NCBI RefSeq assembly: GCF_907165205.1 | Contig: NC_058196.1 | Span: 9,342,501-9,406,500, forward strand | Length of the DNA: 64,000 nucleotides | From: Coccinella septempunctata | Taxonomy: Eukaryota; Arthropoda; Insecta; Coleoptera; Coccinellidae | Reading direction: 5' to 3' | In this document: piece by piece, positions 24,641-34,589 of the stretch | Numbering within the stretch: position 1 is the first letter of the stretch | Layout of the letters: each line of letters opens with the position of its first letter | Position numbers and translations under genes: made by a program | The notes under the pieces: model-generated | Seen by the model: the letters and a program-made list of their open reading frames with translations, nothing else | Database searches by the model: none | Told to the model about the DNA's origin: nothing

Positions 24641-25319
24641 CCTTTGAAACAATCGCGGTTTATTTGTTTGTTCAGACCACCCTGTATCCAAAAACACGCA
24701 CCAAATACTCCACCAGAAAAAACTCAGTCGATTCGTATAATTCGCCAATCGAATTGCAACCTAACAATCTTTTTCCATACAGATCTATCAATCTATCGAA
24801 CGTTCACCAGAACGCATTGGTAGAATTGGTGATAAAAATCGGTAGTCGTTAGGAAATTCATGCGTAGAATGTATTCGTATGTGTGTGATCGAATCAGGGC
24901 ACGTCTTTTGACCTTAAGAACCTACTGTTAAAACATTTGCATGAGTCAAAGACTCACCCTGTATATTGGTAACACTCGCAAAAACTGTAATTAACGCAAG
25001 GGGTGGAAATACCAAGTATTAAATCTCTCATCAGCATTTCAGTATTTTGAAAATTGTTCATTTCTCTTCTTTCACATAAGATTCGGTGAAATCCTGAATT
25101 TTTCTTCCATTTAATGTGTCTTGTTTCGTTCAAAACCTTCCCGAGAGAACTTAAAAAATAAGTTATAAATAAAGTCAATGTACAGTTAACTTTCATTAGA
25201 ATTGGGATTTTCAGGATGTGCATTAATTTTTTACGCAGTGTATTTTAACGATGAATTTATTAACAGAAAAAAAGCATTCTTTAAATCGATATATACATTA
25301 ATATAAACACAATTATTAT
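24641..25319. other. Intergenic, nothing firm
   Basis: AT-rich. It includes a MITE-like end (AGACTCACCCTGTATA, near 24948) similar to the intron MITE of the ankyrin gene, and AATAAA-like signals suitable for the minus-strand gene (ATTTATTAACAG at 25255). No protein-coding region recognised. Confidence 0.4.
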
Positions 25320-26429
25320 TTACAATCCTCTCATATGGGACTTTGGTCGAATAATTGGTAAACCGATTGTGGTGAAATCCTTCCTTTCTGAATATATATC
25401 TTTAATTCTCCTGACTGTAAGCTCCCAGGTTTCCAAAACCTCGTCGAAGAAGGCTGATCGTGGTTCGCCAACCATCGCTGTAGAAGGATCAAGAGACGAG
25501 ATAAGCGTCGGATACATATAAACTCGGCCACTCAGTATTTGGAAAGGTGTAAATGGGAATCTCCCATCAAATCTGACGGAGTTCTCGAAATGAATTAAAT
25601 CCTTATCGAGACGATGCCACAGACATCTCAGCTCATCGTCAGAGTAGATATCCTGATGGATCTTCTCAGGAATAGGAATTCCATTCAGTGTATGGATGAA
25701 GGCGTATTTCATGATCAATAATTTCATTTTCGAATTTCCTCTCTTGATGGCCAGCTCGAACGGATTCAAATTCTGCTTGTTCAGCATGTCCAATCTTGCC
25801 CCGTGTCGCAGAAGACAAGCTGCCATTGGCAGGTTCCCATAGGAGACTGCTTTGTGCAAAGGCGTCTCGCTGGCCATGTTTATCGCGTTTACGTCTATGC
25901 CACGTTCTGTGAGGATATATGTTGCTTCTTTGTAAATCTCCGGTTTCACATTCGTCAGCATCGCTAGGCAATGCAGACAATTGTTCAGTTTGAAATCGGT
26001 GTTGCTGGCATCGCTGGTGTTATCTAGAAGTAGCCTGATCAATTCAGGACTAGGCCATTTTTTAGCCATCAGCAGCAGCAGGGTGTTCCCCCTTATATCA
26101 ATGGCATCTAAGTCGACGTTATATTTGAGAAGTTCTTCAATGCATTCTTTTCTCTTTTCACTGCTATCATTCACCATGTGGATAGGCTTGGAACCGTCGC
26201 ATGTTTCTGCTTCAACATTGGCACCATTAGTCACCAGGGTTTCAACCAGATGGAGATGCCTAAATTGTATAGCCAGGTGGAGGGGGGTAACCTTTTTCGA
26301 GTCAGTGGCATTGACATTAGCTCCTTTTCGTAATAAAAACAGGACTTTCTCCAAATTTCCCGTTTCGACAGCCACATGAAGATCGGTTTTCTGAGGATCC
26401 TCAATATTTTCTTTTGGAATATTGATGGT
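25320..26429 (-). CDS. Ankyrin-repeat protein, exon 2 (369 codons, 5' exon missing here)
   Basis: An open frame from a splice acceptor (CTTTACAG, exon begins at 26429) to TAA at 25320-25322. Successive ankyrin repeats occupy roughly the first 240 residues: DLHVAVETGNLEKVLFLL, a TPLHLAIQFRHLHLVETLV repeat, GNTLLLLMAKK, NCLHCLAML and TPLHKAVSYGNLPMAACLL. An unrecognised ~120-residue C-terminal tail follows. Ankyrin repeats bind protein partners; no catalytic motif is visible. The matching exon 1 (16 codons, phase 0) is only in the copy at 8689. At this locus a deletion removed exon 1 and the TATA box, so expression would need another promoter or start. The gene may be a member of a duplicated family. 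Confidence 0.85.
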   Translation of the reverse strand, partial: TINIPKENIEDPQKTDLHVAVETGNLEKVLFLLRKGANVNATDSKKVTPLHLAIQFRHLHLVETLVTNGANVEAETCDGSKPIHMVNDSSEKRKECIEELLKYNVDLDAIDIRGNTLLLLMAKKWPSPELIRLLLDNTSDASNTDFKLNNCLHCLAMLTNVKPEIYKEATYILTERGIDVNAINMASETPLHKAVSYGNLPMAACLLRHGARLDMLNKQNLNPFELAIKRGNSKMKLLIMKYAFIHTLNGIPIPEKIHQDIYSDDELRCLWHRLDKDLIHFENSVRFDGRFPFTPFQILSGRVYMYPTLISSLDPSTAMVGEPRSAFFDEVLETWELTVRRIKDIYSERKDFTTIGLPIIRPKSHMRGL

Positions 26430-26963
26430 CTGTAAAGAATTTAAGAGAAATTAGGCGATTGTTATGAAGTTAATACTTATATATCAGGTTTTGTGAACAA
26501 CAAAAATTCAGTCGGTCTATACAGGATGAATCTGTGACTCTTACAAATATTTAAACAATATATTATCGAGGTGAAAAGAAACATTTTTTTATACCATTTT
26601 TTTCGATTCAGCCCTGATAAAAAGATATAGCCATTTTAAGTTTTCATAATGAGCCATAGAGAAACAAGATTCCCTTCAGAATAAAAGCAGAATCTTTGAC
26701 ACTACACATATATGGTTCTTTCAAACAGAATTGCAATCAGTCAAATCAGTTCATGGTACGTAATGGTCATAATGGAAAAACTGGAGATGTAGGTGATATT
26801 TTGTGTTTAAAAAAGATTCATCAAATAAATGATAAACTATATTGCGAAATTCATTTCATTCGATAAAACCTTTAGTGAGAGAAAATTTTTTTCATCAGCC
26901 TGTATCTTTTAAACCGAGCCGATTCGGAAAAAATGGTTCAGGAAAAAAATGTTTTTTTTGACC
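26430..26963 (-). other. Ankyrin gene intron, truncated, with deletion junction
   Basis: Reverse-complement match to 8843-9376 of the other copy, including most of the intronic MITE. At 26963/26964 the intron joins the 158-bp array directly (CCATAAATA then GGTCAAAA). Relative to the other copy, about 520 bp holding the TATA box, exon 1, the splice donor and the MITE left end is missing. Confidence 0.85.
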
Positions 26964-27305
26964 TATTTATGGAACTGTTGTTGTGCGAAACTGGGTATAA
27001 CGGCCCTGTAATAATTTTGGGATGGGACTTAACTTTTCGGTTAATTTGAATTGAGATTAGGAAGGGGGCAATAAGGAATGTTTTTCTTAAATTGAAATTA
27101 TTCCGAGAATTTTTATCAGAAATATATTTATGGAACTGTTGTGCGAAACTGGGTATAACGGCCCTGTAATAATTTTGGGATGGGACTTAACTTTTCGGTT
27201 AATTTGAATTGAGATTAGGAAGGGGGCAATAAGGAATGTTTTTCTTAAATTGAAATTATTCCGAGAATTTTTATCAGAAATATATTTATGGAACTGTTGT
27301 GCGAA
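26964..27305 (-). repeat. 158-bp tandem array, short copy (about 2.2 units)
   Basis: Same unit as at 7665-8458, inverted, with only two full units. It continues into the shared single-copy flank that ends at 27664 with GTAGGTTATCACG on the minus strand. Confidence 0.95.
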
Positions 27306-27664
27306 ACTTTCTAAATGCACAGTGACATGCAAGGAGAGGGCATTTGTAATTAGGTATCCTGTATTTTTAACTTGATTGGATCCGTAATTTTATAAATATT
27401 GGGATTTTTGAAGGGATCAAACAGCGCAGTATCTGGATGGGGTTTTGACTTTGAACAAGCAAAAAACCCTGACTTTGCTCCTAACATTTTTACCCTGAAA
27501 CGTTCTATCACACTTTGAAAAATATGAACCCTTAATTCTTATCGAAATGTTTCAATCCTTTTTTCCTTATTGTTATTCTTCCTTCAGGTCATCCTAAGTT
27601 GGTCGTATGAAATAATAATGAATATAAACACATTTTCGATAAGCTGCACTCGTGATAACCTACA
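27306..27664 (-). other. Shared upstream flank of the ankyrin gene duplicate
   Basis: Reverse-complement match to 7316-7660, over 95% identical by eye. No gene recognised within it. Confidence 0.75.
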
Positions 27665-27672
27665 AGGTATAA

Positions 27673-27984
27673 CATTTTCCTCCGGTTAAAAATAGACGTC
27701 AAGGTAGCTTCCATCGAAAAGGAAACTCAAAGGCAGTATCGGCAGGCGACCAAGCTGATAACAGCCACAAATCTTCGGATATCCTCACAGAATTTAATCT
27801 CTCATCCGTTCCTTCCACTCCACCTTTCACTGTCTTGCTTCAAGACATCGTCAAAAACGGACGGACTCTACTTACCTTCACAAGGCCGGGCGATGTACGT
27901 TTCCACAAGATACATCTATTTGTTTGTCAGCAGCTAATTGTCGTATCCTCATATTGTGTGCGTTTACCTCTAAAACTCATATGA
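27673..27984 (+). pseudogene. Unidentified open frame fragment, 103 codons
   Basis: After an in-frame TAA at 27670 there is an open frame to TGA at 27982-27984 with no ATG near its start. The translation is Ser/Lys-rich at first, then contains VPSTPPFTVLLQDIV and LLTFTRPGDVRFH. It lies between the ankyrin duplicate and an R4 fragment whose homology begins at 28031. It could be an exon or a transposon piece; the family is not recognised. Confidence 0.3.
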
Positions 27985-28030
27985 CCCGTCGTGCCCGTTC
28001 GGAGTTATGGTCTTCGAGAAAGACCATAAC

Positions 28031-29358
28031 GAGCTATTCATTTGGTATTATCTCTTGGACGACCACCGATTTAGCAGCTTTACAGAGAAAAATAAGGACG
28101 ATGCTGACTAAACACAATAAACATCACCCCAAAAGCTCAATAGAACGGACAGAGCTGCCACGACATCTTGGGGGTAGAGGAATTGTTGATTTGTCCAACC
28201 GTATGTCCCAGGAAATTGAAGGACTTCGAAAATATTTCTTGAGCAAGGCAGCTTCGTCAGAACTCCATCGAGTAGTTTGTGTTGCTGATAGTTCTACACC
28301 ATTAAAGCTACAACAGGATCACTTGGAAACCGTCGAACACTCTGCAGAAAGTAAAATGCAGAAACTGATTGGCAAACCTTTGCATGGGAGGCACCAGAAC
28401 GAGGTCAACCATGATTACGTCGACATATCTGCGTCGAACTACTGGTTGACTTCCGGAAGGTTGTTTCCTGAGACAGAGGGCTTCATGCTCGCCATCCAGG
28501 ATCAGGTGATTTCAACAAGAAATTACATGAAGTACATCGCCAAGGATGCCTCAGTGGCGGACGATAGCTGTCGTTATGGCTGTGCGACACATGAAACTAT
28601 CCAGCACATCACCGGCGGATGTCAGAAGTTCGCGGGCACGGAGTACAAAAATAGACATGATGCTGTTGCCAAGATTCTTCACCAAGAATTGGCACTAAAA
28701 CACCAACTTCTAGGTTCGAAAAAGGTGCCTTATTACAATTACCATCCGGATGCTGTGCTGGAAAACGAACATCACAAGCTCTACTGGGATCGCACGGTTC
28801 TCACAGACCGAAAAATAACCCACAATAGACCAGACCTCATATTGCTCAATAAGGATGAGGACAGAGCACTATTCATAGACGTGACAATTCCAAATAATAC
28901 CAATCTTCTAGATAGGCACACTCAAAAAATTTCAAAATACAGAGATCTCGAGAAACAAACCAGAAGACAGTGGAAGCTGAAAGATATCAAGACCATCCCT
29001 ATTGTCATTTCATCTACAGGCCTGATACCGAAGAAACTACTAGAGAACTTGAGGAAACTTCAGTTGGACGAAAATATCTATAGTGTCATGCAGAAGGCGG
29101 TACTGCTCGGAACGGCGAGAACTGTACGCAAGTACATGGGGAATGCAGAGGAACACCGTCTGCTCCGACAGGAAGTGCGGGTGGAGCAGGAATCCAACCT
29201 ACAGCAGGGAGGCGAGGAGCGACCCGGACCCGACCACCACCACGAGCCCGAAAACCTGGAAAGGGCTCCAACAGAGCTTAATCCTTTTGATATCTGAGAT
29301 ATCTGGGATAAGTGAATTTTCCTCTGGAGAGGAGTGTGAAAGCCGCAAGGCTAAAGTC
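28031..29358 (+). mobile_element. R4/Dong-like LINE, 5'-truncated copy R4-1 (family A)
   Basis: Homology to the other family A copies begins abruptly at 28031 (GAGCTATTCATTTGG) and runs to the shared 3' end GCAAGGCTAAAGTC at 29358, which is followed by (TAA)n. The copy lacks endonuclease-independent N-terminal and reverse transcriptase parts but keeps an open C-terminal region. The 3' UTR is only about 60 bp. Insertion in TAA repeats and a C-terminal restriction-like endonuclease are R4-clade traits. Confidence 0.85.
28034..29297 (+). pseudogene. R4-1 C-terminal region: zinc knuckle and restriction-like endonuclease
   Basis: The frame runs from upstream unrelated sequence (ATG at 27924) through R4 residues to TGA at 29295. 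It shows the linker block ELPRHLGGRGIVDL and a Cys/His knuckle (CRYGC...THETIQHITGGC). The PD-(D/E)XK-type endonuclease core is NRPDLILL followed by ALFIDVTIP and ISKYRDLE. In R2/R4-type LINEs this domain cuts the target. Without a reverse transcriptase this copy cannot move by itself. The tail is Glu/Pro/His-rich. Confidence 0.8.
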
Positions 29359-29375
29359 ATAATAATAATAATAAT
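29359..29375. repeat. (TAA)n between R4-1 and R4-2
   Basis: Five ATA/TAA units separate the 3' end of R4-1 from the 5' end of R4-2 (GTCTGGCC), in the same orientation. This is the pattern expected if R4-2 inserted into the TAA tract behind R4-1. Confidence 0.9.
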
Positions 29376-30420
29376 GTCTGGCCTGCCTGGCAGCTATCAA
29401 GTAGATGGCCTGCCGGGTAGCCATCGTAACGACGTAGACGGTGCAGCCAGCCACGCCTGCTGTCCGCAGTCCCATTCCTTTATCCTCTCTCTTTCACATC
29501 CTTTATGGGGGTGCTCTTTCTGCTCCCATTTCTCTACCCCTCACCCAAACCGAGAAAGGGGAGCACAAACCCATGGAAATGGTGATTACGAGAAGCCTCG
29601 GAAACAAGTCGCTGCCTGGGGATCGTCAGGGCATGTCTGGAGCCGGCGCTGGACATGACAGCATGCGGGACGTCGGTGGCAGGATGTTGAGGAAGCGGGC
29701 TCCTGCTGCAAAAGAAGCTACAGCTCCAGAACAACAACAGCAACCAATGAGTCCAATTCAATTGCCGACTCGAACCGCTGAAGGTGCTGCGCAGGTTATT
29801 CAGCCAGTGCTCACCCAAGCGGGGTTAGTTAGAAAGCGCATGAAGTGGACAACGTCCATGAATGAAACTATTGTGCGCATATATAACTCCATCACGGGAC
29901 TAGGACAGAACACGAACAACTATAGGAAAAAGCTCCATGAGGAATTCTGCAACGCCTACCCAAATCTAAATGTCACTGAACAACGGGTGGCAGACCAGTA
30001 CCGCGTAATTCTGAGAAATGAACTAATACCAATGGCCAGAATCGACGCAATTAAACAAGAGCTTCAGCGTCCGCCAGTAACAGAGAGCGACACCAACACC
30101 TCTGATGAGATTCACATGCCTGGGCAACAACAGCCAGAAGAAATTGACGCTGAAAGTCCATCTTGCAACCCAAGTGAGGCAGAACACCAGGACGATAGGG
30201 AAGAGCTCCACCGACAAATTGACACTGAGATGAGGAGATACTTTGCCGAACTGGAAGGAACAGATCCTCTTCATCGAATAGCACCTCCCCGACTCAATAC
30301 ATCCAAGAAACTGTCACTCATAATCGACATCTTGAATAAGGACGTTTTACCTGAGTACCTACAAAATGGAAGTTCATTGGAATATCTTCATCTAGTTTTT
30401 TACTGTGCAGCGCTAACGAC
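29376..30420 (+). mobile_element. R4-like LINE 5' half, copy R4-2 (family A)
   Basis: Begins with the same 5' end as the long copy (GTCTGGC, then GCCTGCCGGG and CCATCGTAACGACGTAGAC). It matches that copy through the N-terminal coding region up to CGCTAACGAC at 30420, where homology stops. The rest of the element is absent. The 3' break joins an R4 fragment in the opposite orientation. Confidence 0.85.
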
Positions 30421-30532
30421 GGCTGGACACTGGTCCAATAACCCTCAGAATTCGATCTTGAATAACACTTGTGAGTATCTTGTACAGTGTATTGAGGCAA
30501 GTGATTGGGCGATAGTTCTTGGGTTGCCCTAA
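29441..30532 (+). pseudogene. R4-2 N-terminal protein, 3' truncated with chimeric tail
   Basis: Open frame of 363 codons, of which the first 327 are R4. An ATG at 29572 (MEMVITRSLGNK) could be the true start. It carries a Myb/SANT-like DNA-binding segment: MKWTTSMNETIV, then YRKKLHEEFC and TEQRVADQYRVILRN. That segment is conserved in the second R4 family and recalls Rex6/Dong proteins. The last 36 codons are antisense of another R4 fragment and are meaningless. Confidence 0.8.
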
Positions 30533-30622
30533 GTCCCCTGATTTTGGTATCAGCACTGTCCTACCCTCCACCAACCATGAAGGAATGGGCTCACGGCGAA
30601 TCAGCATTCCGCTGATTCGCTG
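30421..30622 (-). pseudogene. R4-like reverse transcriptase fragment (third family)
   Basis: On the minus strand this encodes a start-of-RT segment: PSWLVEGRTVLIPKSG, then KNYRPITCLNTLYKIL and IQDRILRVI. It matches the corresponding positions of the two other R4 families but is clearly distinct from both. Its 5' side abuts (TAA)n at 30623-30645, as 5'-truncated R4 insertions do. The other side is cut by the junction with R4-2. Confidence 0.8.
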
Positions 30623-30645
30623 ATTATTATTATTATTATTATTAT
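30623..30645. repeat. (ATT)n/(TAA)n at the R4-3 3' end
   Basis: Seven to eight ATT units between the RT fragment and the T-rich/CT-rich 3' end of R4-3. Confidence 0.9.
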
Positions 30646-30736
30646 TTTTTTTTTTTCTCTCTCTCCTTTTTTGAGGGTTTGTTTCATAACAGATGAATCA
30701 CGGATCGAGAAAGACCAAGTGAAATCATCTGGAACT

Positions 30737-32653
30737 TCATCCTATCACGGACCGCACAATGGCTGCCGTCTGCAAAATTACAGCCTTCTGCATTTGAACG
30801 TAAGTATTCTCCGGTATGCTCAACTTCGACAAATTGCTTTTTAGTGTCTTGGGAATGATGCCAACGCCAGAGATAATCAGTGGTACGATATCTACACTCT
30901 GCATGCCCCATATTTGTCGAACGTCTTGTGCTAGTATTTCGTATTTGAGGAGTTTCTCTTCATACTTTTGTTGCAGATTGTGAGCACTGGGCACAGCAAC
31001 ATCTATGAGGTAAGTCTTCTTTTTCCTTCTGTCTACCAATGTTATATCCGGTCTGTTATGCTGTACGGTCCTGTTGGTAAGGATTGTCTTGTCCCAATAG
31101 ATCTTAAACTGTACATTTTCTCTGACAGCATTTGGCTCGTATTTATAGTAAGGTGTATCATCGTGCTCCATGCCACACATTTTCAGTAGCTCTAAATATA
31201 CTATTTTGGCAACTTGGTTATGCCTCTCGATGTACCTGGTTTTCGCCAGTTTTGTGCATCCTGATATGATGTGATCTATTGTCTCTGTTTTCTCTGCACA
31301 CAGTCTACACTGGTCACTCTGTATATCCTCCTTTAAGATGAACTTACTATAATTCCTCGTTTTGACAACTTGATCTTGGATAGCTATCATTGATCCTTCT
31401 GTTTCTGGGTTTAAATACCCTTGTGTGAGCCATCTAACAGATGCCGGTTTATCTACATGTGGTTCGTCTAGAGCTCTGCAGAATCTACCGTGCAGTTGTT
31501 TGGATTTCCACTCACTCAGCAGCTTCTGTTGGTTGCATGCATAGGTATGTCCTCTTTCGTTCTTTAGGTCCAGTGGCGTCAACTTGTTGTCAGCTTGAAT
31601 AATGGTATGGTGTAACAGACGGTCTCTCCTCGAATAAAAGTACCTTCTCATGTTTTCCACCTGTCCATTATGTAAATTCTCGATATCAACTATTCCTCTG
31701 CCCCCAGAACCTCTCGGAAGATTAACTCGCTCGCAGCTTGATTTGGGGTGGTGCATCCTTGCTCTAGTAAGAGCTGTTCGCACTCTTCTATTCAGATCCT
31801 CGAGATCTGTTTGGGACCATTTAATCACCCCAAACGAGTAGGACAAAGCTGGGATCACGTACGTATTTATGGCCTTAGTTAAATTCCTCGAGTTCAGCTT
31901 TGTCTTGAGGACAGTCTGTAGCCTTTTATTGAATTCTGTCCTCAGTTCCTCCTTGACGGTAGAATGGTTTATCTTATTTGTCTGAAGAATGCCCAGATAT
32001 TTGTAGGGTTCTCCGCTCAGACATTCTATTTGGGTTGTAGTTGTGATCTGCAGGGGCTCTGTATGCTGCAAAGTTCCCCTGTGTACAGTTACGGTTTTGC
32101 ATTTATTGAGGCCGAATTCCATACCAATATCGGTGCTCATTTTATGTATTTGTTTCAGGACAATTTCTAGCTTCCTCTTTGAGCTGGTATAGATTTTGAG
32201 GTCATCCATGAAAAACAGGTGGGTGAGATTGAAAGTGTTTTGCTCAGTTTTTATTTTTATTCCATGCCCCATCCGAACTATGGTGCTAGACAAGGGGTTC
32301 AGCGCCAAGCAAAACCAGGGTGCGCTCAGGGGATCCCCTTGGAAAATTCCTCTCCTGATAGGTATTTCTTTGCTCTGTATGATCTGCTCAGTGGTATGTA
32401 AAGTAAGCACTGTGGACCATTGTCTCATCGATGTCTCTAAGAAGCTAACGATATCCGGGCTGACCTTATGTATTTTTAGTGCATGTATCAACCATGAGTG
32501 GGGCACAGAATCGAAAGCCTTCTTATAGTCAATAAAGGCCATATAAGCATTCCTGTTTGATCTTCTGATGTGTTCAAGGGCGACCTCATCCACAACAAGC
32601 TGCTCTTTACACCCCAGGACACCTCTCCTTGATCCTTTTTGCTCTTCTGTCAT
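30737..32653 (-). pseudogene. R4-3 reverse transcriptase and endonuclease, 638 codons
   Basis: The frame opens upstream of the listed ATG, and RT homology begins about 150 bp earlier, near 32800 (LLPKGENK...YRPITCL). RT motifs are motif A FIDYKKAFDSVPHSW, motif B GIFQGDPLSAPWF, and FMDDLKIY in place of YADD. Then come the linker NLPRGSGGRGIVDI, a CCHC-type knuckle (CRLCAEKTETIDHIISGC) and the endonuclease core RPDITLVD...YLIDVAVP...KYEIL. The order is that of R4-clade LINEs, which prime reverse transcription at a cut in TAA repeats. This part has no stop, so it decayed only through the upstream frameshifts. Confidence 0.88.
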
Positions 32654-32768
32654 GAGATGGTTTACCTCCAGGTGATTGGTTATTTTTTCTGTTATAAGTG
32701 CGGTGAGGATCTTGAATAGTGTGGAAAGGCAGGTTATTGGGCGGTACTGGGCTGGGTCTTGTTTGTTC

Positions 32769-33788
32769 TCACCTTTGGGCAGTAGATAAGTGACACCTTG
32801 CGTGAAAAAACTTAGGACATCTCGATGGTTGTCTCAGAATATTATTGAACTCCTCGCTGATGTATGGATGTGTAGAGGAAAATTTTTTTATCCAGAAATT
32901 TCGAACCTTATCTCTACCCGGCGCCTTCCAATTGGGCAGTCGACTCAATACTCTGCTAAGATCGGCAGGTGTCATCTGTGGATTCGGCATTTCGTTGATG
33001 TCCGCCATTCTCCGTTCTTCTTCATATATCCAAGGAGAATCCGCCCCATGTCTCACTTCTTTGGACCATATTTCCTCCCAGAATCTTTCCAGTTCCAGCA
33101 TTTTTGTACATGTGTTTTGTGTCTGGTGCTTTTTCTCGATGATGTCCCGATAGAATCTTCTCTCATTTTTCTCGAATAGAGCATTCTGTTTTTTTCTCTC
33201 ATTACTTTCCTTATAAGATCTTAGTCTATGTGCATACACGGCCAGTTGCTGCTTCATTGTGTCCAGGTTGTCCAGTATCAATTGTTGATGTGCAGAAGCT
33301 GGAGTCTGAATCAATGTTTCGTACATCTTTTTCGGAAGCTTCTTCAGGATTCTACTTCTTTTATTCCCTAACTTTAGCTGTTGTAAGGCTGCTACAATCT
33401 TCCTTGTTTTCTCTATTTTCTCTTCCAATTTTATTTCCCACTTCGGCTTGCTTTCTCTTCTTCTGGCGTTGGAAGTGCTGTGGATCTTCTGGTTTTTCTC
33501 GAGTACTGTTCTAGCTGCACAATAGATCATCAGGTGAATTTCCTCCAAGTCGGCATCTGTGTTTAATTTAGATTGGATGATATTATTTAGGGTGTTGATA
33601 AGTGCACCTGTGTGGGCTCTGAATCGAAGTTTAGACAGGGGTGGTCGTGAGCATGGGTCGGATCCGCGATATTGCATGCAGAGCGTCTCGAAGTAGTTTT
33701 CTAGACCCAAGTCAACCCTGTCATGCTCTTCATATTGCACTTCTGGCAGATCATCGTTTCGGACCTGTACTAGGGGTGGCTGGACCAT
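32769..33788 (-). pseudogene. R4-3 central part (linker before RT), frameshifted
   Basis: Overlaps the N-terminal piece at a -1/+1 shift near 33785 and shifts again near 32800 before the RT. It contains the Lys/Glu-rich helical segment RKIVAALQQLKLGNK and the block LSRLPNWKAPGRDKVRNFWIKK. That block precedes the RT in both families, family A having LHNWKAPGPDGLQNFWIKK. Each break looks like a single-base indel. Confidence 0.82.
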
Positions 33789-34309
33789 CTCATTTTGGCA
33801 ACGGACATCATTTTTATTTCATCTAATATCGGATCTGATAGAAGATCTCTTCGGATTATAGCTCTTTGTTGGTCCGATATTCTCTGTTTGGACAGATGGT
33901 CAAGTTGAGGGTAAAATCTCAGGAATTCCTCACGCATTCTTCTGCGATAGAAAGTACGGTCCGCTTCTAGGTTAGTAGCTCTATAGTACGCTGTCATTAT
34001 TGCTTTATTCATCTCGTTAGTCCAATGCATTCGACGCGTTTGTTCGTTTCGTCTGAGCACAGCTCGTTGTTGTGCAACATGGCGAAACGGCGAAGCTCGT
34101 TGATTTTCTCCGGTATTAATGCTTCTATTCATTCCAGGTTCGGCTGTAGTTGCTCTACCATCTCCAGCAATCTGGTTCCGGCGCGTGGTCGCCCGCCTGC
34201 TCAGCTCACCACGGTCAGCTTGCTCACTGTCACGTCCATCGCCAACATTGGACGTGCCCTGGGGATCACCAGGAATCCGCCTGCTCCTTAAGTTTAGACT
34301 TCGCCTCAT
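33770..34309 (-). pseudogene. R4-3 N-terminal part with Myb-like domain
   Basis: Arg-rich N-terminus, then a Myb/SANT-like segment (MHWTNEMNKAIM, FYRRRMREEFLRFYPQL, KQRISDQQRAIIRRDLL) aligned with that of family A. It likely binds the target DNA, by analogy with R2/R4 proteins. The frame is lost after MSVAKMRWSSHP by a one-base shift. Confidence 0.82.
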
Positions 34310-34589
34310 TTCATTGAAAATGGTTTTGCATTTTACCTACTGCCAGGTTTCCGTTTCGTTCTCTTTTTTTAGAGAAGAGGCTGGAAAAACGCCTTGCGAT
34401 CGAAGGTAGAGAATGATCGTTGAGTTGAAACCTCTGTGTATACTGCCACTATAGAGGAGTTAACTTGGGGGGAGATAGACAATACAGTGGGCCCGCTCCC
34501 CTCGGGGTGTTGGCTACGGGTAGTACGGATCGCCCAGAATTCCGTAGCGGCTAGAACTATATCCAGCCGACCCGACTAGTTATTATTAT

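Larger units (their letters stand above)
30646..34577 (-). mobile_element. R4/Dong-like LINE, near full length, family C (R4-3)
   Basis: About 3.9 kb in minus orientation, with (TAA)n at both ends. The 5' end lies at about 34577 (TAGTCGGGTCGGCTGG on the minus strand) and the A-rich/GA-rich 3' end at 30646. One original ORF is visible in three frame-shifted pieces: N-terminal Myb-like, linker, reverse transcriptase plus zinc knuckle and endonuclease. It is only distantly similar to family A, so it is a separate lineage using the same target. Confidence 0.88.
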
